In this document: in pieces, positions 50,701 to 57,542 of the stretch
Position numbering within the stretch: position 1 is the first letter of the stretch
How the letters are laid out: each line of letters begins with the position of its first letter
NCBI GenBank assembly: GCA_021613375.1
Contig: CM038719.1
Span: forward strand, 2,551,630 to 2,615,629
Reading direction: 5' to 3'
DNA length: 64,000 nt
Origin: Megaleporinus macrocephalus
Taxonomy: Eukaryota; Chordata; Actinopteri; Characiformes; Anostomidae
Notes under the pieces: generated by a model
Database searches by the model: none
What the model was told of the DNA's origin: nothing
The model's input: only the letters and a program-made list of their open reading frames with translations
Program-made: the position numbers and the translations under genes

Positions 50701-51947
50701 TAGTGGTTAGTACGGTGGTATAGTGGTTAGTATGGTGGTGTAGTGGTTAGTACGGTGGTGTAGTGGTTAGTATGGTGGTGTAGTGGTTAGTATGGTGGTG
50801 TAGTGGTCAGTATGGTGGTGTAGTGGGTTAGTACGGTGGTGTAGTGGTTCGTACGGTGGTGTAGTGGTTAGTATGGTGGTGTAGTGGTTAGTATGGTGGT
50901 GTAGTGGTTAGTATGGTGGTGTAGTGGTTAGTACGGTGGTGTAAGTGGTTAGTATGGTGGTGTAGTTGGTTAGTATGGTGGTGTAGTGGTTAGTATGGTC
51001 GTTGTAGTGGTTAGTACGGGGGGTGTAGTGGTTAGTACGGTGGTGTAGTGGTTAGTATGGTGGTGTAGTGGTTAGTATGGTGGTGTAGTGGTTAGTACGG
51101 TGGTGTAGTGGTTAGTACGGTGGTGTAGTGGTTAGTATGGTGGTGTAGTGGTTAGTATGGTGGTGTAGTGGTTAGTATGGTGGTGTAGTGGTCAGTATGG
51201 TGGGGTAGTGGTTAGTATGGTGGTGTAGTGGTTAGTACGGTGGTGTAGTGGTTAGTATGGTGGTGTAGTGGTTAGTACGGTGGTGTAGTGGTTAGTAACG
51301 GTGGGTGTAGTGGTTAGTATGGTGGTGTAGTGGTCAGTATGGTGGTGTAGTGGTTAGTATGGTGGTGTAGTGGTCAGTATGGTGGTGTAGTGGTTAGTAC
51401 GGTGGTGTAGTGGTTAGTCGGTGGTGTAGTGGTTAGTATGGTGGTGTAGTGGTTAGTATGGTGGTGTAGTGGTTAGTATGGTGGTGTAGTGGTCAGTATG
51501 GTGGTGTAGTGGTTAGTATGGTGGTATAGTGGTTAGTACGGTGGTGTAGTGGTTAGTATGGTAGTGTAGTGGTTAGTACGGTGGTGTAGTGGTTAGTATG
51601 GTGGTGTAGTGGTTAGTATGGTGGTGTAGTGGTCAGTATGGTGGTGTAGTGGTTAGTGTGGTGGTGTAGTGGTGGGTAATGTGTGGGTCCACACACAGGC
51701 CGGTTCAGGGATTAATGGGTTGCATGTTAATGAATTGAGACCCTCGAATGCAAATGATCTGAAACTTCTGTTCTCGGGTCTTGATTTTCAGATCCCTTCG
51801 TGAAGGTGCAGCTGGTGGCAGGTCTGAAGCTGGTGAAGACTAAGAAGACGTCATGCATGAGAGGCACCATCGACCCCTACTACAACGAGTCCTTCAGCTT
51901 CCGGGTGCCTCACGAGGAGCTGAGTGAGGTCAGCCTCGTGTTCACAG
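24618..51947 (+). CDS. syt17: Synaptotagmin-17 (B/K protein), spliced, last exon outside window
   Basis: Seven coding exons: 24618-24632, 31219-31236, 35193-35341, 46804-46979, 47531-48147, 50078-50198 and 51792-51947. They join in frame with consensus GT/AG borders and give 417 codons plus one base. The product follows vertebrate SYT17 throughout. It has no signal peptide or membrane span; instead a cluster of seven Cys (residues 23, 27, 30, 34, 37, 39, 40) is a likely lipid-attachment site, as known for B/K protein. A Ser/Asn-rich linker (about 80-120) precedes DDVDSLTDEEIL (177-188), C2A (about 194-320) and C2B (from about 328). In C2A two of the five Ca-binding Asp positions of synaptotagmin-1 are replaced (N236, C296); D231, D288 and D290 remain. 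This suits a Ca-independent trafficking protein. The remaining 60 or so residues of C2B are not found before 64000. Confidence 0.95.
24633..26008 (+). other. SYT17 intron 1, first part
   Basis: Contains a (TTTTAG)n/(TTTTTA)n tract near 24697-24733, AT-rich sequence to about 25260, a (GT)n microsatellite at about 25319-25356, and GA-rich sequence at 25540-25640. The two overlapping frames through the GT tract (25241-25601) are artefacts. Confidence 0.6.
26009..27185. mobile_element. TTAA-flanked DNA transposon, non-autonomous (Kolobok- or piggyBac-like), copy 1
   Basis: Body 26013-27181 with TTAA on both sides (26009-26012, 27182-27185). The left end AGGAACCCCAGCTGGTAA is answered by TTACCAGCCGGGGTTCTT. 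TTAA duplication suggests Kolobok or piggyBac; the AAGRACCCC end does not settle which. A 70-residue frame (26351-26563, starting MWTNTATQRPPLCSP) is shared nearly unchanged with copy 2 at 58431-58643 but has no transposase motif that I recognise. Lies in SYT17 intron 1. Confidence 0.82.
27186..28337. other. SYT17 intron 1, middle, with AAT/ATT repeats
   Basis: A compound (AAT)n-(ATT)n-(AAT)n tract covers about 27451-27628; its complementary halves could fold into a hairpin. (GTTT)n lies at 27929-27963. Nothing coding is seen. Confidence 0.6.
28380..28545. repeat. 28-bp tandem repeat, about 6 copies
   Basis: AGGTAGTGAGTGTGTAAGTA followed by GGCTGTCT repeats every 28 bases. It is an amplification of the left arm of the enclosing MITE. 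Confidence 0.92.
28825..29487. repeat. 45-bp minisatellite, about 15 copies
   Basis: The unit starts AGTATGTCTGAATACTCAGT and includes AGTAAATCAGTAGGCGAGC. The same unit, on the same strand, makes up the array at 52495-53560. Confidence 0.95.
30150..31218 (+). other. SYT17 intron 1, last part
   Basis: Bases 30918-30974 repeat the short family seen at 860-914. A pyrimidine-rich stretch (31147-31203) leads to the acceptor of exon 2. No gene. Confidence 0.5.
31219..31236 (+). CDS. syt17: SYT17 coding exon 2, 18-nt microexon (LEPVNE)
   Basis: TTGGAACCCGTCAATGAG between GGACAG and GTAAGC encodes LEPVNE, matching vertebrate LEPLNE after MAYIQ. Phase 0 on both sides, so skipping it would keep the frame. 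A pyrimidine-rich tract lies 15-70 bases upstream. Confidence 0.88.
31237..32069 (-). other. SYT17 intron 2, start, with partial MITE
   Basis: Bases 31608-31752 match, in reverse, the hAT-type MITE at 57551-57900 (CATTTTCAGCTCCACTCC, AACAAGCAGCACAAGG, CCAATACACAGCCCTA). Only one end is present. An (AT)n tract follows at 31751-31771. Confidence 0.55.
32070..32131. repeat. (ATATT)n microsatellite
   Basis: Perfect TATAT/TTATA pentanucleotide repetition of about 12 units. Confidence 0.95.
32140..33155 (+). mobile_element. Fish SINE fragment expanded by an internal array
   Basis: The left part has GTGACTGAAAGGTTGCTGG, TTGAGCAAAGCACCTAACCC and GCTCATTGCCCC. The right part has CACGGATGGGGTAAATTCAG (33107-33126). 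Together these are the body and tail of a common fish SINE of the type ending GGATGGGTTAAATGCAGAGG. The two halves should lie a few tens of bases apart but are separated by about 840 bases of tandem repeat. Lies in SYT17 intron 2. Confidence 0.65.
32265..33110. repeat. About 49-bp minisatellite inside a SINE, about 16 units
   Basis: Units carry GTTCACTAGTGTGTGTG, TATATGTGGGTGTTTCACTG and CACCCTAGTG, with length variation from the internal (GT)n. The frame at 32737-33003 is a repeat artefact. Confidence 0.9.
33156..34131. other. SYT17 intron 2, non-repetitive block with possible conserved noncoding DNA
   Basis: About 33290-33770 is free of tandem repeats except a (TCC)n tract at 33541-33573. 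It includes TTATTAATTATTGAGGCATC and AAACATGACATCATCTGCC. Its complex composition contrasts with the surrounding repeats, which would fit a regulatory element. No exon is recognised. Confidence 0.35.
34132..34260 (-). mobile_element. LINE 3' tail-like fragment
   Basis: (TCAA)n followed by ACTTTATTTATTTATATAGC and CAAGGTACTTCACAGAA is the reversed 3' end common to fish L2/CR1-type LINEs. No reverse transcriptase sequence is attached. Confidence 0.5.
34281..34410. mobile_element. End fragment of the ATCGGTATCGGCTAT dispersed element
   Basis: TTTCATGACTTGCTTGCACT, CCCGCCCTCAATCGG and the end GATCGGTCCATCTCTA are shared with 22084-22430. Only this end is present. Confidence 0.5.
34411..35192 (+). 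other. SYT17 intron 2, end
   Basis: AT-rich, no gene. The sequence ends in CCTCCTCCGCAG, the acceptor of exon 3. Confidence 0.5.
35193..35341 (+). CDS. syt17: SYT17 coding exon 3, cysteine cluster
   Basis: 149 nt, phase 0 in, phase 2 out, flanked by CCGCAG and GTGAGT. Encodes GLLSRLSDLLLCRW, a CRSCWQWCWECSCC cluster, and DEEVEILGPFPAQTPSWL, closely matching vertebrate SYT17. The cluster is the probable acylation site that attaches the protein to Golgi and vesicle membranes (known for B/K protein). Confidence 0.94.
35342..35446. repeat. (CA)n/(CATA)n microsatellite after exon 3
   Basis: A compound CA and CATA tract at 35398-35442 starts about 55 bases inside intron 3. Confidence 0.9.
35447..36090. 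repeat. AT-rich minisatellite, about 64-bp period
   Basis: Units combine AATAGAACATAGAATAAAAT, AAATAGAATATACAGTAAGA and TAAATATAGAATATAAAAT. Sub-words of about 10-13 bases recur irregularly. The - strand frames (35607-36152 and others) reflect the lack of stops in the repeat. A sister array lies at 37778-38435. Confidence 0.9.
36091..36969. other. SYT17 intron 3, with AAGAACC-type dispersed repeat
   Basis: 36195-36480 repeats GGTTCT and AGAACC words on both strands (GGGTTCTTTAC, GTGGTTCTATTTTG, ATATAGAACCATA, CAAAGAACCATTTAA), as in a common teleost MITE. The ends are not clear. The frame at 36267-36599 covers this repeat and is not supported. Confidence 0.4.
36970..37302. mobile_element. 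Palindromic MITE with about 60-bp inverted arms
   Basis: The left arm 36970-37032 (TTGTGCTGGTGTGAGTGGAT to GTGTTTAAACAC) is answered by 37246-37302 (GTGTTTAAACAC to CACACCAGCACAA). The core, with GACAGCAGTGTCCTGTGGGC and AGCAGCAGCAGATGAGCTAC, is repeated at 63283-63490. No transposase. Confidence 0.85.
37303..37777. other. SYT17 intron 3, unassigned
   Basis: No gene or element is recognised. Confidence 0.45.
37778..38435. repeat. AT-rich minisatellite, sister of 35447-36090
   Basis: AATATAGAGTAAAATAAATA and TAGAATAAAATAAAAATAGA words recur with variable spacing. Same composition and words as the array 2 kb upstream, so one probably seeded the other. Confidence 0.9.
38436..40489. other. SYT17 intron 3, non-repetitive, no gene
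   Basis: Mostly complex sequence. About 39400-39650, with GCTGATGTGGCCCTTAGGG, GTGGGTAATTACTAGCC and GATGATGTAAGGGCTCG, is a candidate conserved noncoding block by appearance only. Short ATT repeats lie at 40213-40236. The overlapping frames at 38914-39372 (-) and 39099-39317 (+) have no domain. Confidence 0.35.
40490..41330 (-). pseudogene. Degenerate Tc1-like transposase relic
   Basis: On the - strand the block resembles the 3' half of a Tc1-like transposase repeat common in fish. The + strand words CAGATCCTGAAAGTCCTGTA, ACCATTCCTGAAGGACGTG and GTGCATTGTCCTGCTGCCAT correspond to the region coding the last DDE part, as I recall it. Frames are broken many times and no intact DDE triad can be read. 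A + strand frame (40935-41357) crosses it and is not meaningful. Assignment is from memory of the family, so moderate at best. Confidence 0.35.
41418..42666 (+). mobile_element. hAT element with decayed BED-finger remnant
   Basis: Ends TAGGGCTGGGCGATAT and TTTTATCGCCCAGCCCTA form the inverted pair of a common fish hAT family. The flanks AGTACAGT and AGTATCAG may be an imperfect 8-bp duplication. Between 42113 and 42260 the + strand reads WECFTQKHNSVVLCQLCTVE in one frame and LKIKHPVELHQ in another. This is the C-x2-C and H-x-K-HP pattern of the BED zinc finger at the N-terminus of hAT transposases, broken by a frameshift. The catalytic part is absent. An (AC)n/(AT)n tract at 41648-41737 interrupts the left half. 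Confidence 0.65.
42667..42934. other. SYT17 intron 3, short unassigned stretch
   Basis: Nothing recognised between the hAT element and the following array. Confidence 0.4.
42935..44145 (+). repeat. 45-bp minisatellite, about 26 copies
   Basis: The unit carries GTGGAGCTGATACAGTGGAC, AGTGAGTGGAGGTCC and TGTATGGTCA. Several units lost about 20 bases, and single-base indels cluster at 43830-43990. Because 45 is divisible by three, long frames such as 43095-43871 appear; they are not genes. The same unit occurs at 62754-63262 (reverse) and 63583-63765 (forward), inside a MITE. Confidence 0.95.
44146..45009. other. SYT17 intron 3, non-repetitive block
   Basis: Complex sequence without tandem repeats; the CGCTTGGGCAGTGATAGACG to GTACACTGGCCTGCGG part (44500-44560) could be conserved noncoding DNA. 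No exon recognised. Confidence 0.35.
45010..46156 (+). repeat. Trinucleotide-phased 15/18/21-bp minisatellite
   Basis: Units of GTTTACAGTGGTGGTGATG with GGT or GAT insertions. All unit lengths are multiples of three, so at least two + frames and one - frame stay open for about 1.2 kb: Val-Tyr-Ser-Gly-Gly-Asp repeats, Phe-Thr-Val-Val repeats, and His/Cys-Lys repeats on the - strand. The + strand is G/T-rich with C almost only in ACAG. Confidence 0.94.
46157..46803 (+). other. SYT17 intron 3, end
   Basis: No gene. CGCTCTTCTCTCCCAG (46788-46803) is a good pyrimidine tract and acceptor for exon 4. Confidence 0.55.
46804..46979 (+). CDS. syt17: SYT17 coding exon 4, Ser-rich linker
   Basis: 176 nt, phase 2 in, phase 1 out, flanked by TCCCAG and GTAAGT. 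Encodes INDCHGEKEPDSHLMG, then an Asn/Ser-rich stretch and SRRRSSSENSRSTFSLARQL. This aligns with vertebrate RRSSSDTSKSTYSLTRR; the first half is the least conserved part of the protein. Arg-Arg-Ser-Ser-Ser is a plausible kinase site. Confidence 0.92.
46980..47530 (+). other. SYT17 intron 4
   Basis: 551 bp, AT-rich, with no tandem array: the only SYT17 intron here without one. Ends in CTACCTCTCTCACCTCTCAG, a strong acceptor. Confidence 0.8.
47531..48147 (+). CDS. syt17: SYT17 coding exon 5, C2A domain
   Basis: 617 nt, phase 1 in, phase 0 out, flanked by TCTCAG and GTAAAA. Encodes residues 120-325: LDARRPSSPLVDMKPIEF, DDYFRKLEPRLYSVDS, DDVDSLTDEEIL and a full C2A with VRVIEARDLPPP, HSNPYIKMSLLPD, KTQNPVFEERFTFELPF and VDFDKFSRHCVIGKV. 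The SDPY and final loop Asp positions of synaptotagmin-1 are Asn and Cys here. The frame is open upstream to 47467, but the splice acceptor and homology fix the exon start. Confidence 0.96.
48186..49434 (+). repeat. 34-bp minisatellite, about 36 copies, SYT17 intron 5
   Basis: The unit carries TTAGTGTAGTAGGTGAAGTA then TAGAAGTGTATTCA. The AGAAGTG/AGTAGTG and TTCA/TTA variants form blocks. Degenerate GGTGTGGTAGGTGAAGTATGG units close it. It starts about 40 bases after exon 5. The + strand is nearly C-free. Confidence 0.95.
49435..50077 (+). other. SYT17 intron 5, end
   Basis: Complex, non-repetitive sequence. 49600-49720 (AAGGCTAATTAAGCATTTAA and neighbours) could be conserved noncoding DNA. 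It ends in the acceptor TTGAGCAG. Confidence 0.4.
50078..50198 (+). CDS. syt17: SYT17 coding exon 6, start of C2B
   Basis: 121 nt, phase 0 in, phase 1 out, flanked by GAGCAG and GTACCG. Encodes NEVELGELLLSLNYLPSAGR and LNVDVIRAKQLLQTDMCQGS, almost identical to vertebrate SYT17. Confidence 0.95.
50326..51676 (+). repeat. 20-bp minisatellite, about 67 copies, derived from a SINE head
   Basis: GGTGGTGTAGTGGTTAGTAT repeats with TAC/TAT and TTAG/TCAG variants and a few single-base indels (50825, 50945, 51000-51010, 51297). The unit equals the box-A-like head of the tRNA-like fish repeat seen at 19561 (ACGGTGGTGTAGTGGTT). Lies in SYT17 intron 6 and is nearly C-free on the + strand. Confidence 0.95.
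51677..51791 (+). other. SYT17 intron 6, end
   Basis: Short non-repetitive sequence ending in CTTGATTTTCAG, the acceptor for exon 7. Confidence 0.8.
51792..51947 (+). CDS. syt17: SYT17 coding exon 7, C2B middle part
   Basis: 156 nt, phase 1 in, phase 1 out, flanked by TTTCAG and GTATTA. Encodes DPFVKVQLVAGLKLVKTKKT, SCMRGTIDPYYNESFSF and RVPHEELSEVSLVFT, matching C2B. The frame stays open past the donor to 52168, but homology ends at the GT. The next exon, expected to start with FGHNMK-like sequence, is not found in the window. Confidence 0.94.
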
Positions 51948-52467
51948 GTATTATACCTAAACAGAAACGTGTCATCACCAGTAACGTGCAGGTGTGTAAA
52001 CAGTGTTTTAGTGAGAGGTCGTGTTTACACACTTTCCCCTTCACCTCAAATTCAGTCTGTCAGCTGAGACACGATTGCTGTCCAAAGTTGGCAACTTTAG
52101 GTCTGTACTGGAGCTCTGAGCTCATGTGGGATGCAGTGAAAGCTTCAGTTAGTATTAGGCTTGGGTGATAATGTAAATGTAGCCAAACGATAACTGTCTC
52201 TAGAATTATCGTGATAAACGAGGAGCACTGAGGAGCACTGAGGAGCACTGAGGAGCACTGAGGAGCACTGAGGCGCTTTTACTGACTGAACTGGCTCTGC
52301 GTGATGTAGAGGACAGTGCTGCACTAGGAGAAGCTTAAGACTGAGTATACTTTGGCAGCAGTGTGCAGGACTCTGCTGGCGGCGCGTGAAAGCTGTATAC
52401 GTTTACTTCATACACAACAACTCTTGGCACGAGGCGGTACAAACAAACCTGGAGAAGTAAAAACAAT
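51948..52467. other. SYT17 intron 7, start, with a 10-bp repeat
   Basis: AGGAGCACTG is repeated five times at 52221-52270. The remainder is unassigned. Confidence 0.6.
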
Positions 52468-53658
52468 GGGTGCGTCCAAAATCAGCTACTTGTCTACTAC
52501 TAATCAGTAGGTGAGCGCGGCTAGTATGTCTGAATACTCAGTAGTAAATCAGTAGGTGAGCTAGTATGTCTGAATACTCAGTAGTAAATCAGTAGGCGAG
52601 CGCGGCTAGTATGTCTGAATACTCAGTAGTAAATCAGTAGGTGAGCGCGGCTAGTATGTCTAAATACTCAGTAGTAAATCAGTAGGCGCGCGGCTAGTAT
52701 GTCTAAATACTCAGTAGTAAATCAGTAGGCGCGCGGCTAGTATGTCTGAATACTCAGTAGTAAATCAGTAGGCGAGCGCGGCTAGTATGTCTGAATACTC
52801 AGTAGTAAATCAGTAGGTGAGCGCGGCTAGTATGTCTAAATACTCAGTAGTAAATCAGTAGGCGCGCGGCTAGTATGTCTAAATACTCAGTAGTAAATCA
52901 GTAGGCGCGCGGCTAGTATGTCTGAATACTCAGTAGTAAATCAGTAGGCGAGCGCGGCTAGTATGTCTGAATACTCAGTAGTAAATCAGTAGACGAGCGC
53001 GGCTAGTATGTCTGAATACTCAGTAGTAAATCAGTAGGTGAGTGTGGCTAGTATGTCTGAATACTCAGTAGTAAATCAGTAGGTGAGCGTGGCTAGTATG
53101 TCTGAATACTCAGTAGTAAATCAGTAGGTGAGCGTGGCTAGTATGTCTGAATACTCGAGTAGTAAATCAGTAGGTGAGCGTGGCTAGTATGTCTGAATAC
53201 TCAGTAGTAAATCAGTAGGTGAGCGTGGCTAGTATGTCTGAATACTCAGTAGTAAATCAGTAGGTGAGCGTGGCTAGTATGGCTGAATACTCAGTAGTAA
53301 ATCAGTAGGTGAGCGTGGCTAGTATGTCTGAATACTCAGTAGTAAATCAGTAGGCGAGCGCGGCTAGTATGTCTGAATACTCAGTAGTAAATCAGTAGGC
53401 GAGCGTGGCTAGTATGTCTGAATACTCAGTAGTAAATCAGTAGGTGAGTGTGGCTAGTATGTCTGAATACTCAGTAGTAAATCAGTAGGTGAGCGCGGCT
53501 AGTATGTCTGAATACTCAGTAGTAAATCAGTAGGTGAGTGTGGCTGGTATGTAGAATACTCAGAGATACTCACTGAAAGAGCTGCTCTAACGGACAGGCA
53601 GAGCGCTCTAGCTCCAACTGAGTACGTACTGATCAAGTACTCGATCTCGGACGCACCC
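52468..53658. mobile_element. MITE with GGGTGCGTCC ends filled by a 45-bp array
   Basis: GGGTGCGTCCAAAATC at the left is answered by GATCTCGGACGCACCC at the right. No clear flank duplication. The interior is almost entirely the 45-bp array also seen at 28825-29487. A Harbinger-like family is likely by relation to the element at 28338. Confidence 0.65.
52495..53560. repeat. 45-bp minisatellite, about 24 copies
   Basis: AGTATGTCTGAATACTCAGT with AGTAAATCAGTAGGTGAGC. Some units lack two or more bases near GGCGCGCGG. A four-unit block (about 52510-52760) appears copied at 52760-52930. Confidence 0.95.
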
Positions 53659-54087
53659 TGAGTATACGGTCCCACCTCCTTTAAGCGTCCTCTGGAAACA
53701 CCTCCGTTGTGTTGTGGACGGTTTTGCAGCACGTTTGTGAATCTGCAGCGCGTTGGGTCTTCTCGGCCACCAGAGACGGATCCTACAAACGCCTGTGGAG
53801 GTGAAACAGCTCCGCGAGAGCACCTTCACATTCGTCCAGCTTAGATGAAACACAACTCACAGAGTTACAAACACTGACACATCGGCTCCTTCTTCTGTAC
53901 GAGCTCCTCCACCTTCTCCACCGTCTATCAGATAGCAAGTCACACGTACATCATATATCCCAGCATTCTTTACCAGACCAGAGCTCTGCAGTGTGTTTTT
54001 TGAAGTGGTGTAAACATTTAACAGTTAATTCATATTTTATTATCATATATGTACGTTGCTTAAAGAAAAAAACCTGGCCAGGCACAT
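53659..54087. other. SYT17 intron 7, unassigned
   Basis: No exon or element recognised. The - strand frames at 53499-53853 are not supported. Confidence 0.4.
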
Positions 54088-54091
54088 GATG

Positions 54092-54127
<36 letters not shown>

Positions 54128-54960
54128 TATTCTTATGTAGCACTTTTCCAAAACCCAAAGACGCTTCCAGTCATTAGCAGATTATAATCATTAGTAGAAA
54201 GAAATAGAAACATTGAGTAAAGAAGTAGCATCAACCTGACAGTAACTGGACATCAGAGATGAGTGGTAGAGTAAGGTAAACAGAGGGAAGGTCGTAGGCG
54301 AGGGAGAAGAAGTGAGTCTTAGGATTAGATTTAAATAGAGGAAGATGGTTTGACCACAGGTGGGAGAGACTTCCACAGTCGAGGAGCAAGTCTGGAAAAA
54401 GCCTGATCACCAAAGCCTCAGAGTTTAGATGATGGGACATTTAGAAGCCCAGCAGTAGAAGACCTAAGAGAGCGAGACACTGTGTAGGGAAGAAGGAGGT
54501 TGGACAGATAAGGAGGTGCAAGACTGTTTAGAGTGTTATAAGTAAGTAGTAAGTAGGAGAATCTTGAACTGGATCCAATATTTAACAGGAAGCCAGTGAA
54601 GATGCTGGAGAACAGGTGAAGTGTGAACATGAGCACAAGTGTTAGTGAGTAACCGAGCAGCAGAGTTTTGATGAATCTGAAGCTTATGGACAGAGGAGGA
54701 GCTAACGCCAGCCAACAAGGAGTTACAGTAGTCTAGTCGGCTGGAAATGAAGGCGTGAATGAGGATTTGAGTGAAGGACTGAGAAAGAGAGAGTTGAATT
54801 TGAGCTGTTCTGTGCAGGTGGAAGAACATTGAGAACATTGAGAGTTGTGAAAGAGAGGGTGGAATCAAGGAGGACGCCCAAATTTCAGACCAGGGTGGAG
54901 GTAGAAATTACTACATCACCAATGTTGAGACAGAGAGGAGGAGTTTGGGTCCACATACAT
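54088..54960 (-). pseudogene. L2-like LINE, 3' end with reverse transcriptase C-terminus
   Basis: Read on the - strand: SSLIPPSLS (about 54870), FHLHRTAQIQ, LIHAFISSRLDYCNSLLAGV, VLQHLHWLPV, LNSLAPPYLSNLL and SRSLRSSTAGLL, in the order of the C-terminal part of fish L2/Rex-type reverse transcriptases. Several frameshifts are present. The tail ends in (TTA)n at 54089-54125, as L2-type elements end in a short tandem repeat. The 5' part is missing, as usual for truncated LINEs. Confidence 0.8.
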
Positions 54961-55979
54961 AATGGAAAGCACTTGACGATAATTGGCCTGATATCGTCAT
55001 GGAATTAAATGATCGTGATATTTGATGATATTGTTTATCGGCACAAGGCCAGCTAGCGTTGCACCGAGTGGACCTGTGTGTTGTCTGAGACTGAATGAAC
55101 TGAATGAACTGAATGAACGAGTGGATTTCTGAGAGGCTCTGGCTTTAATTCAGGTGGACTCCTGGCTGCAGACACTCGAGAGCGCCTGATGGAGTAATCC
55201 TGTGCTCTCTGTGAAGAGATCAAACCTTTAGACCCCGGAGGAAAAGCTCTGCTTAATTAAGCCAGCCCTGGCCGTGTTTTTGACCTCAGGGTGACGCAGC
55301 ATCCCACTGCTTTCTTAATTGGGCCCGAAAGTAAAAACAAAGCAGTATAAGCCGCCCCGTGGGGGGAGGAGCCCATCCTGAGATGCTGACAGGTTTCATT
55401 TCAGGTCCTCACCGTTAGAGCAGTATGGGTGGGGACCTGGGTCCTCCAGTCGAGCCCTCATTAGGCTTCATTTAAATGCCAGCTGCATTTACTTGATTAA
55501 GGGGGCTGCCAGTCAGACCGTGAGCCGGACCGTGGCTCGGGTCGAGCTGCTGCGCTCGCGCATGCTCTGGCATTTAGGATTTGTGGCCGAGAAGCTGCTT
55601 CCACCTGTCACGTAGGTGAACCCACGCCCTGGGATCTCCCCTAGCAGAGAGTGGTCTGTTCTTTTAACCCGCTGTTGGCTAGTGGGCTTCAGATGGGCCT
55701 GGGGCTCTAGAGCTGAGCAGCTTTGGCATTTCCATTCTGACCTGTCAGGTTCACTGAGGGTGGCATGTAGTGGTGGTATCGGTAACGCTGGTCTCCGTGG
55801 CTCTCTGTGCTCAGTATAGTGTTGATCGTTATGTTGGGAGTATTGCTTTAGGGTCACTGAATGCCTGAACCAGACTTTAATCACTAGTACCAGTATATGT
55901 ATACTAACAATGCAGAGTCACACATACAGACAAACATACAAACTAAACTATGTGTGTAGCTGCCAGTGGTTTAGCCTAA
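54961..55979. other. SYT17 intron 7, possible conserved noncoding block
   Basis: About 55150-55560 is non-repetitive and compositionally complex (GCTTAATTAAGCCAGCCC, TTCTTAATTGGGCCCG, TTAGGCTTCATTTAAATGCC), as many vertebrate enhancers are. No exon is recognised; the frames at 55513-55884 lack domains. Confidence 0.35.
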
Positions 55980-56720
55980 ATCAACACTCAGGTAAATGTA
56001 GAAATACATAAGTATTGAATTACTTCAGTCTTAGTACATTCAGCATCTCTCAGTACAGAAACCGAAATAAATTGCTTCAAAGTCAGATATGTGACCAATC
56101 ACAGAACAGTACAGAGTTAAATCAATCAATCAGTCAACCCTTATTTACACTCGGGAGTACATTATTAATTAAAAACGGAAAATAAATTAAAATTAATTTT
56201 AATAAGTACTTAAAATGAAAATGAAGCAATAAGAACAGAGACAGCATTAAGTAAGATCAGTCGTAAAAGAAAAACTGAATAAGAAACTAAAATCTGGAAT
56301 AAGACAAAGATAAAAAATAAGTCAATAAAAGTAGATAGACATAAAATAGAAAAGAAATAATAATAATAAAAAACAATTAATTAAAATAATAATAGAGTAT
56401 TAAAATCAAGATAAAATGGTGAAAAGAAATTAAAGTAAAAATAAATAAATTAATAGACAACTGAATATCGTTGAAAATCATAAAACTGTTTACTAAAAAT
56501 AAATAAAACACTGGCAGGCCGTGCGGGGGTGGTTAGAAATGAAGAGTTTAAAATTACTCAGTGAGCTGAGCTTTAGTGTTTCCTGTACTAAAGCTCAGCT
56601 CACTAGGGTTTTGGTGTGAATATGAAGGGTTGGAGATTATTTTACTCATTAGTGTACTTGAGTAGAAGTGAAAGTATTACTATTAGAAGATACTCATTAA
56701 AGTACAGATACAGCAGTAAT
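55980..56720. mobile_element. Degraded hAT-like element related to 7105-7568
   Basis: Shares CAGCATCTCTCAGTAC, GTGACCAATCACAGA and TGTACTTGAGTAGAAGT with the remnant at 7105. An AT-rich block with (AATCA)n-type LINE-tail-like sequence (56126-56180) lies within, so another insertion is possible. No ends are seen. Confidence 0.45.
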
Positions 56721-56874
56721 CATGTATTCCAGTGAATGTTTACTCTGGTTGCTACTATTGTTTTTTTCTGCACACTTTTGGTAATATCTGTGTTAATGAT
56801 GATAATATTAAATGTTGAGTCGTGCAGCGGTACTGCTTGTGGTTAGTTACTTTCCTCCACCTGGTTCACTAGTG

Positions 56875-57099
56875 CAGGGGTGTCCAAAGTCTGGCTGCAG
56901 GGCCTAAAGTGGCCCTAAAGAGATTTTAATTGGCCCATAGCTTTTGTTTTAGAGTGGCCTGCCAGCCAATTCTACACAGTCCTATATATTATAGTGTAAT
57001 GCTTCTTTCTTCTCTGACTGGACCTGCAGTTTCATTTACTGAACAATGTTTGGCCCTCCATTATGTTTACATGGTCTGATCTGGCCGTCTTTGGACACC
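56875..57099. mobile_element. Short MITE of the CAGGGGTGTCCAAA type
   Basis: CAGGGGTGTCCAAAGTCTGG is answered by GGCCGTCTTTGGACACC. The end matches the widespread hAT family with CAGGGGTGTCCAAAC starts. No clear duplication. Confidence 0.55.
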
Positions 57100-57542
57100 A
57101 CGTCACACAGCAGATGCAGTACCAGCACTGCTGTGCTTCATTTTTATACTTTACTTTGTAAATTTAATTTAAATACAGTTTATTATATTTGGAATCGGTT
57201 CATTAACTCATCAGCATTCAGGGTTTACTTAGATACTTAACTAGTTGACCAGCAGCGTTAGCTGAGGTAACGCATCATCATTGGTCTCTTTACTGGCTGG
57301 TGTAAATTTTAAGCCACAATTTGTTTATTACTAAGATTTTATTACTTTTTATGACATTTCTGTAAAAGTGTCTGCTTAAATAGTTGGGCTGTTATTACCT
57401 GAAGTCAGTGGGCAGGTAGGAAAGGACAAACACAAATTACGTGAACCATTAATGATACATACACAAATGCAGCACAAGACAATTTAGAAAATAAATGGAA
57501 GCTCAGTGCAGCTGTTACAATGCTTATCATACACTGAGGATG
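57100..57542. other. SYT17 intron 7, unassigned
   Basis: No gene or element recognised. Confidence 0.4.

Noticed and set aside
51948..52168. Extension of SYT17 exon 7 to the frame end at 52168
   Set aside because: Homology stops at the GTATTA donor; the rest is intron read-through.
57040..57075. TGTTTGGCC as start of the missing last SYT17 exon
   Set aside because: There is no acceptor AG before it and the following codons do not match C2B.
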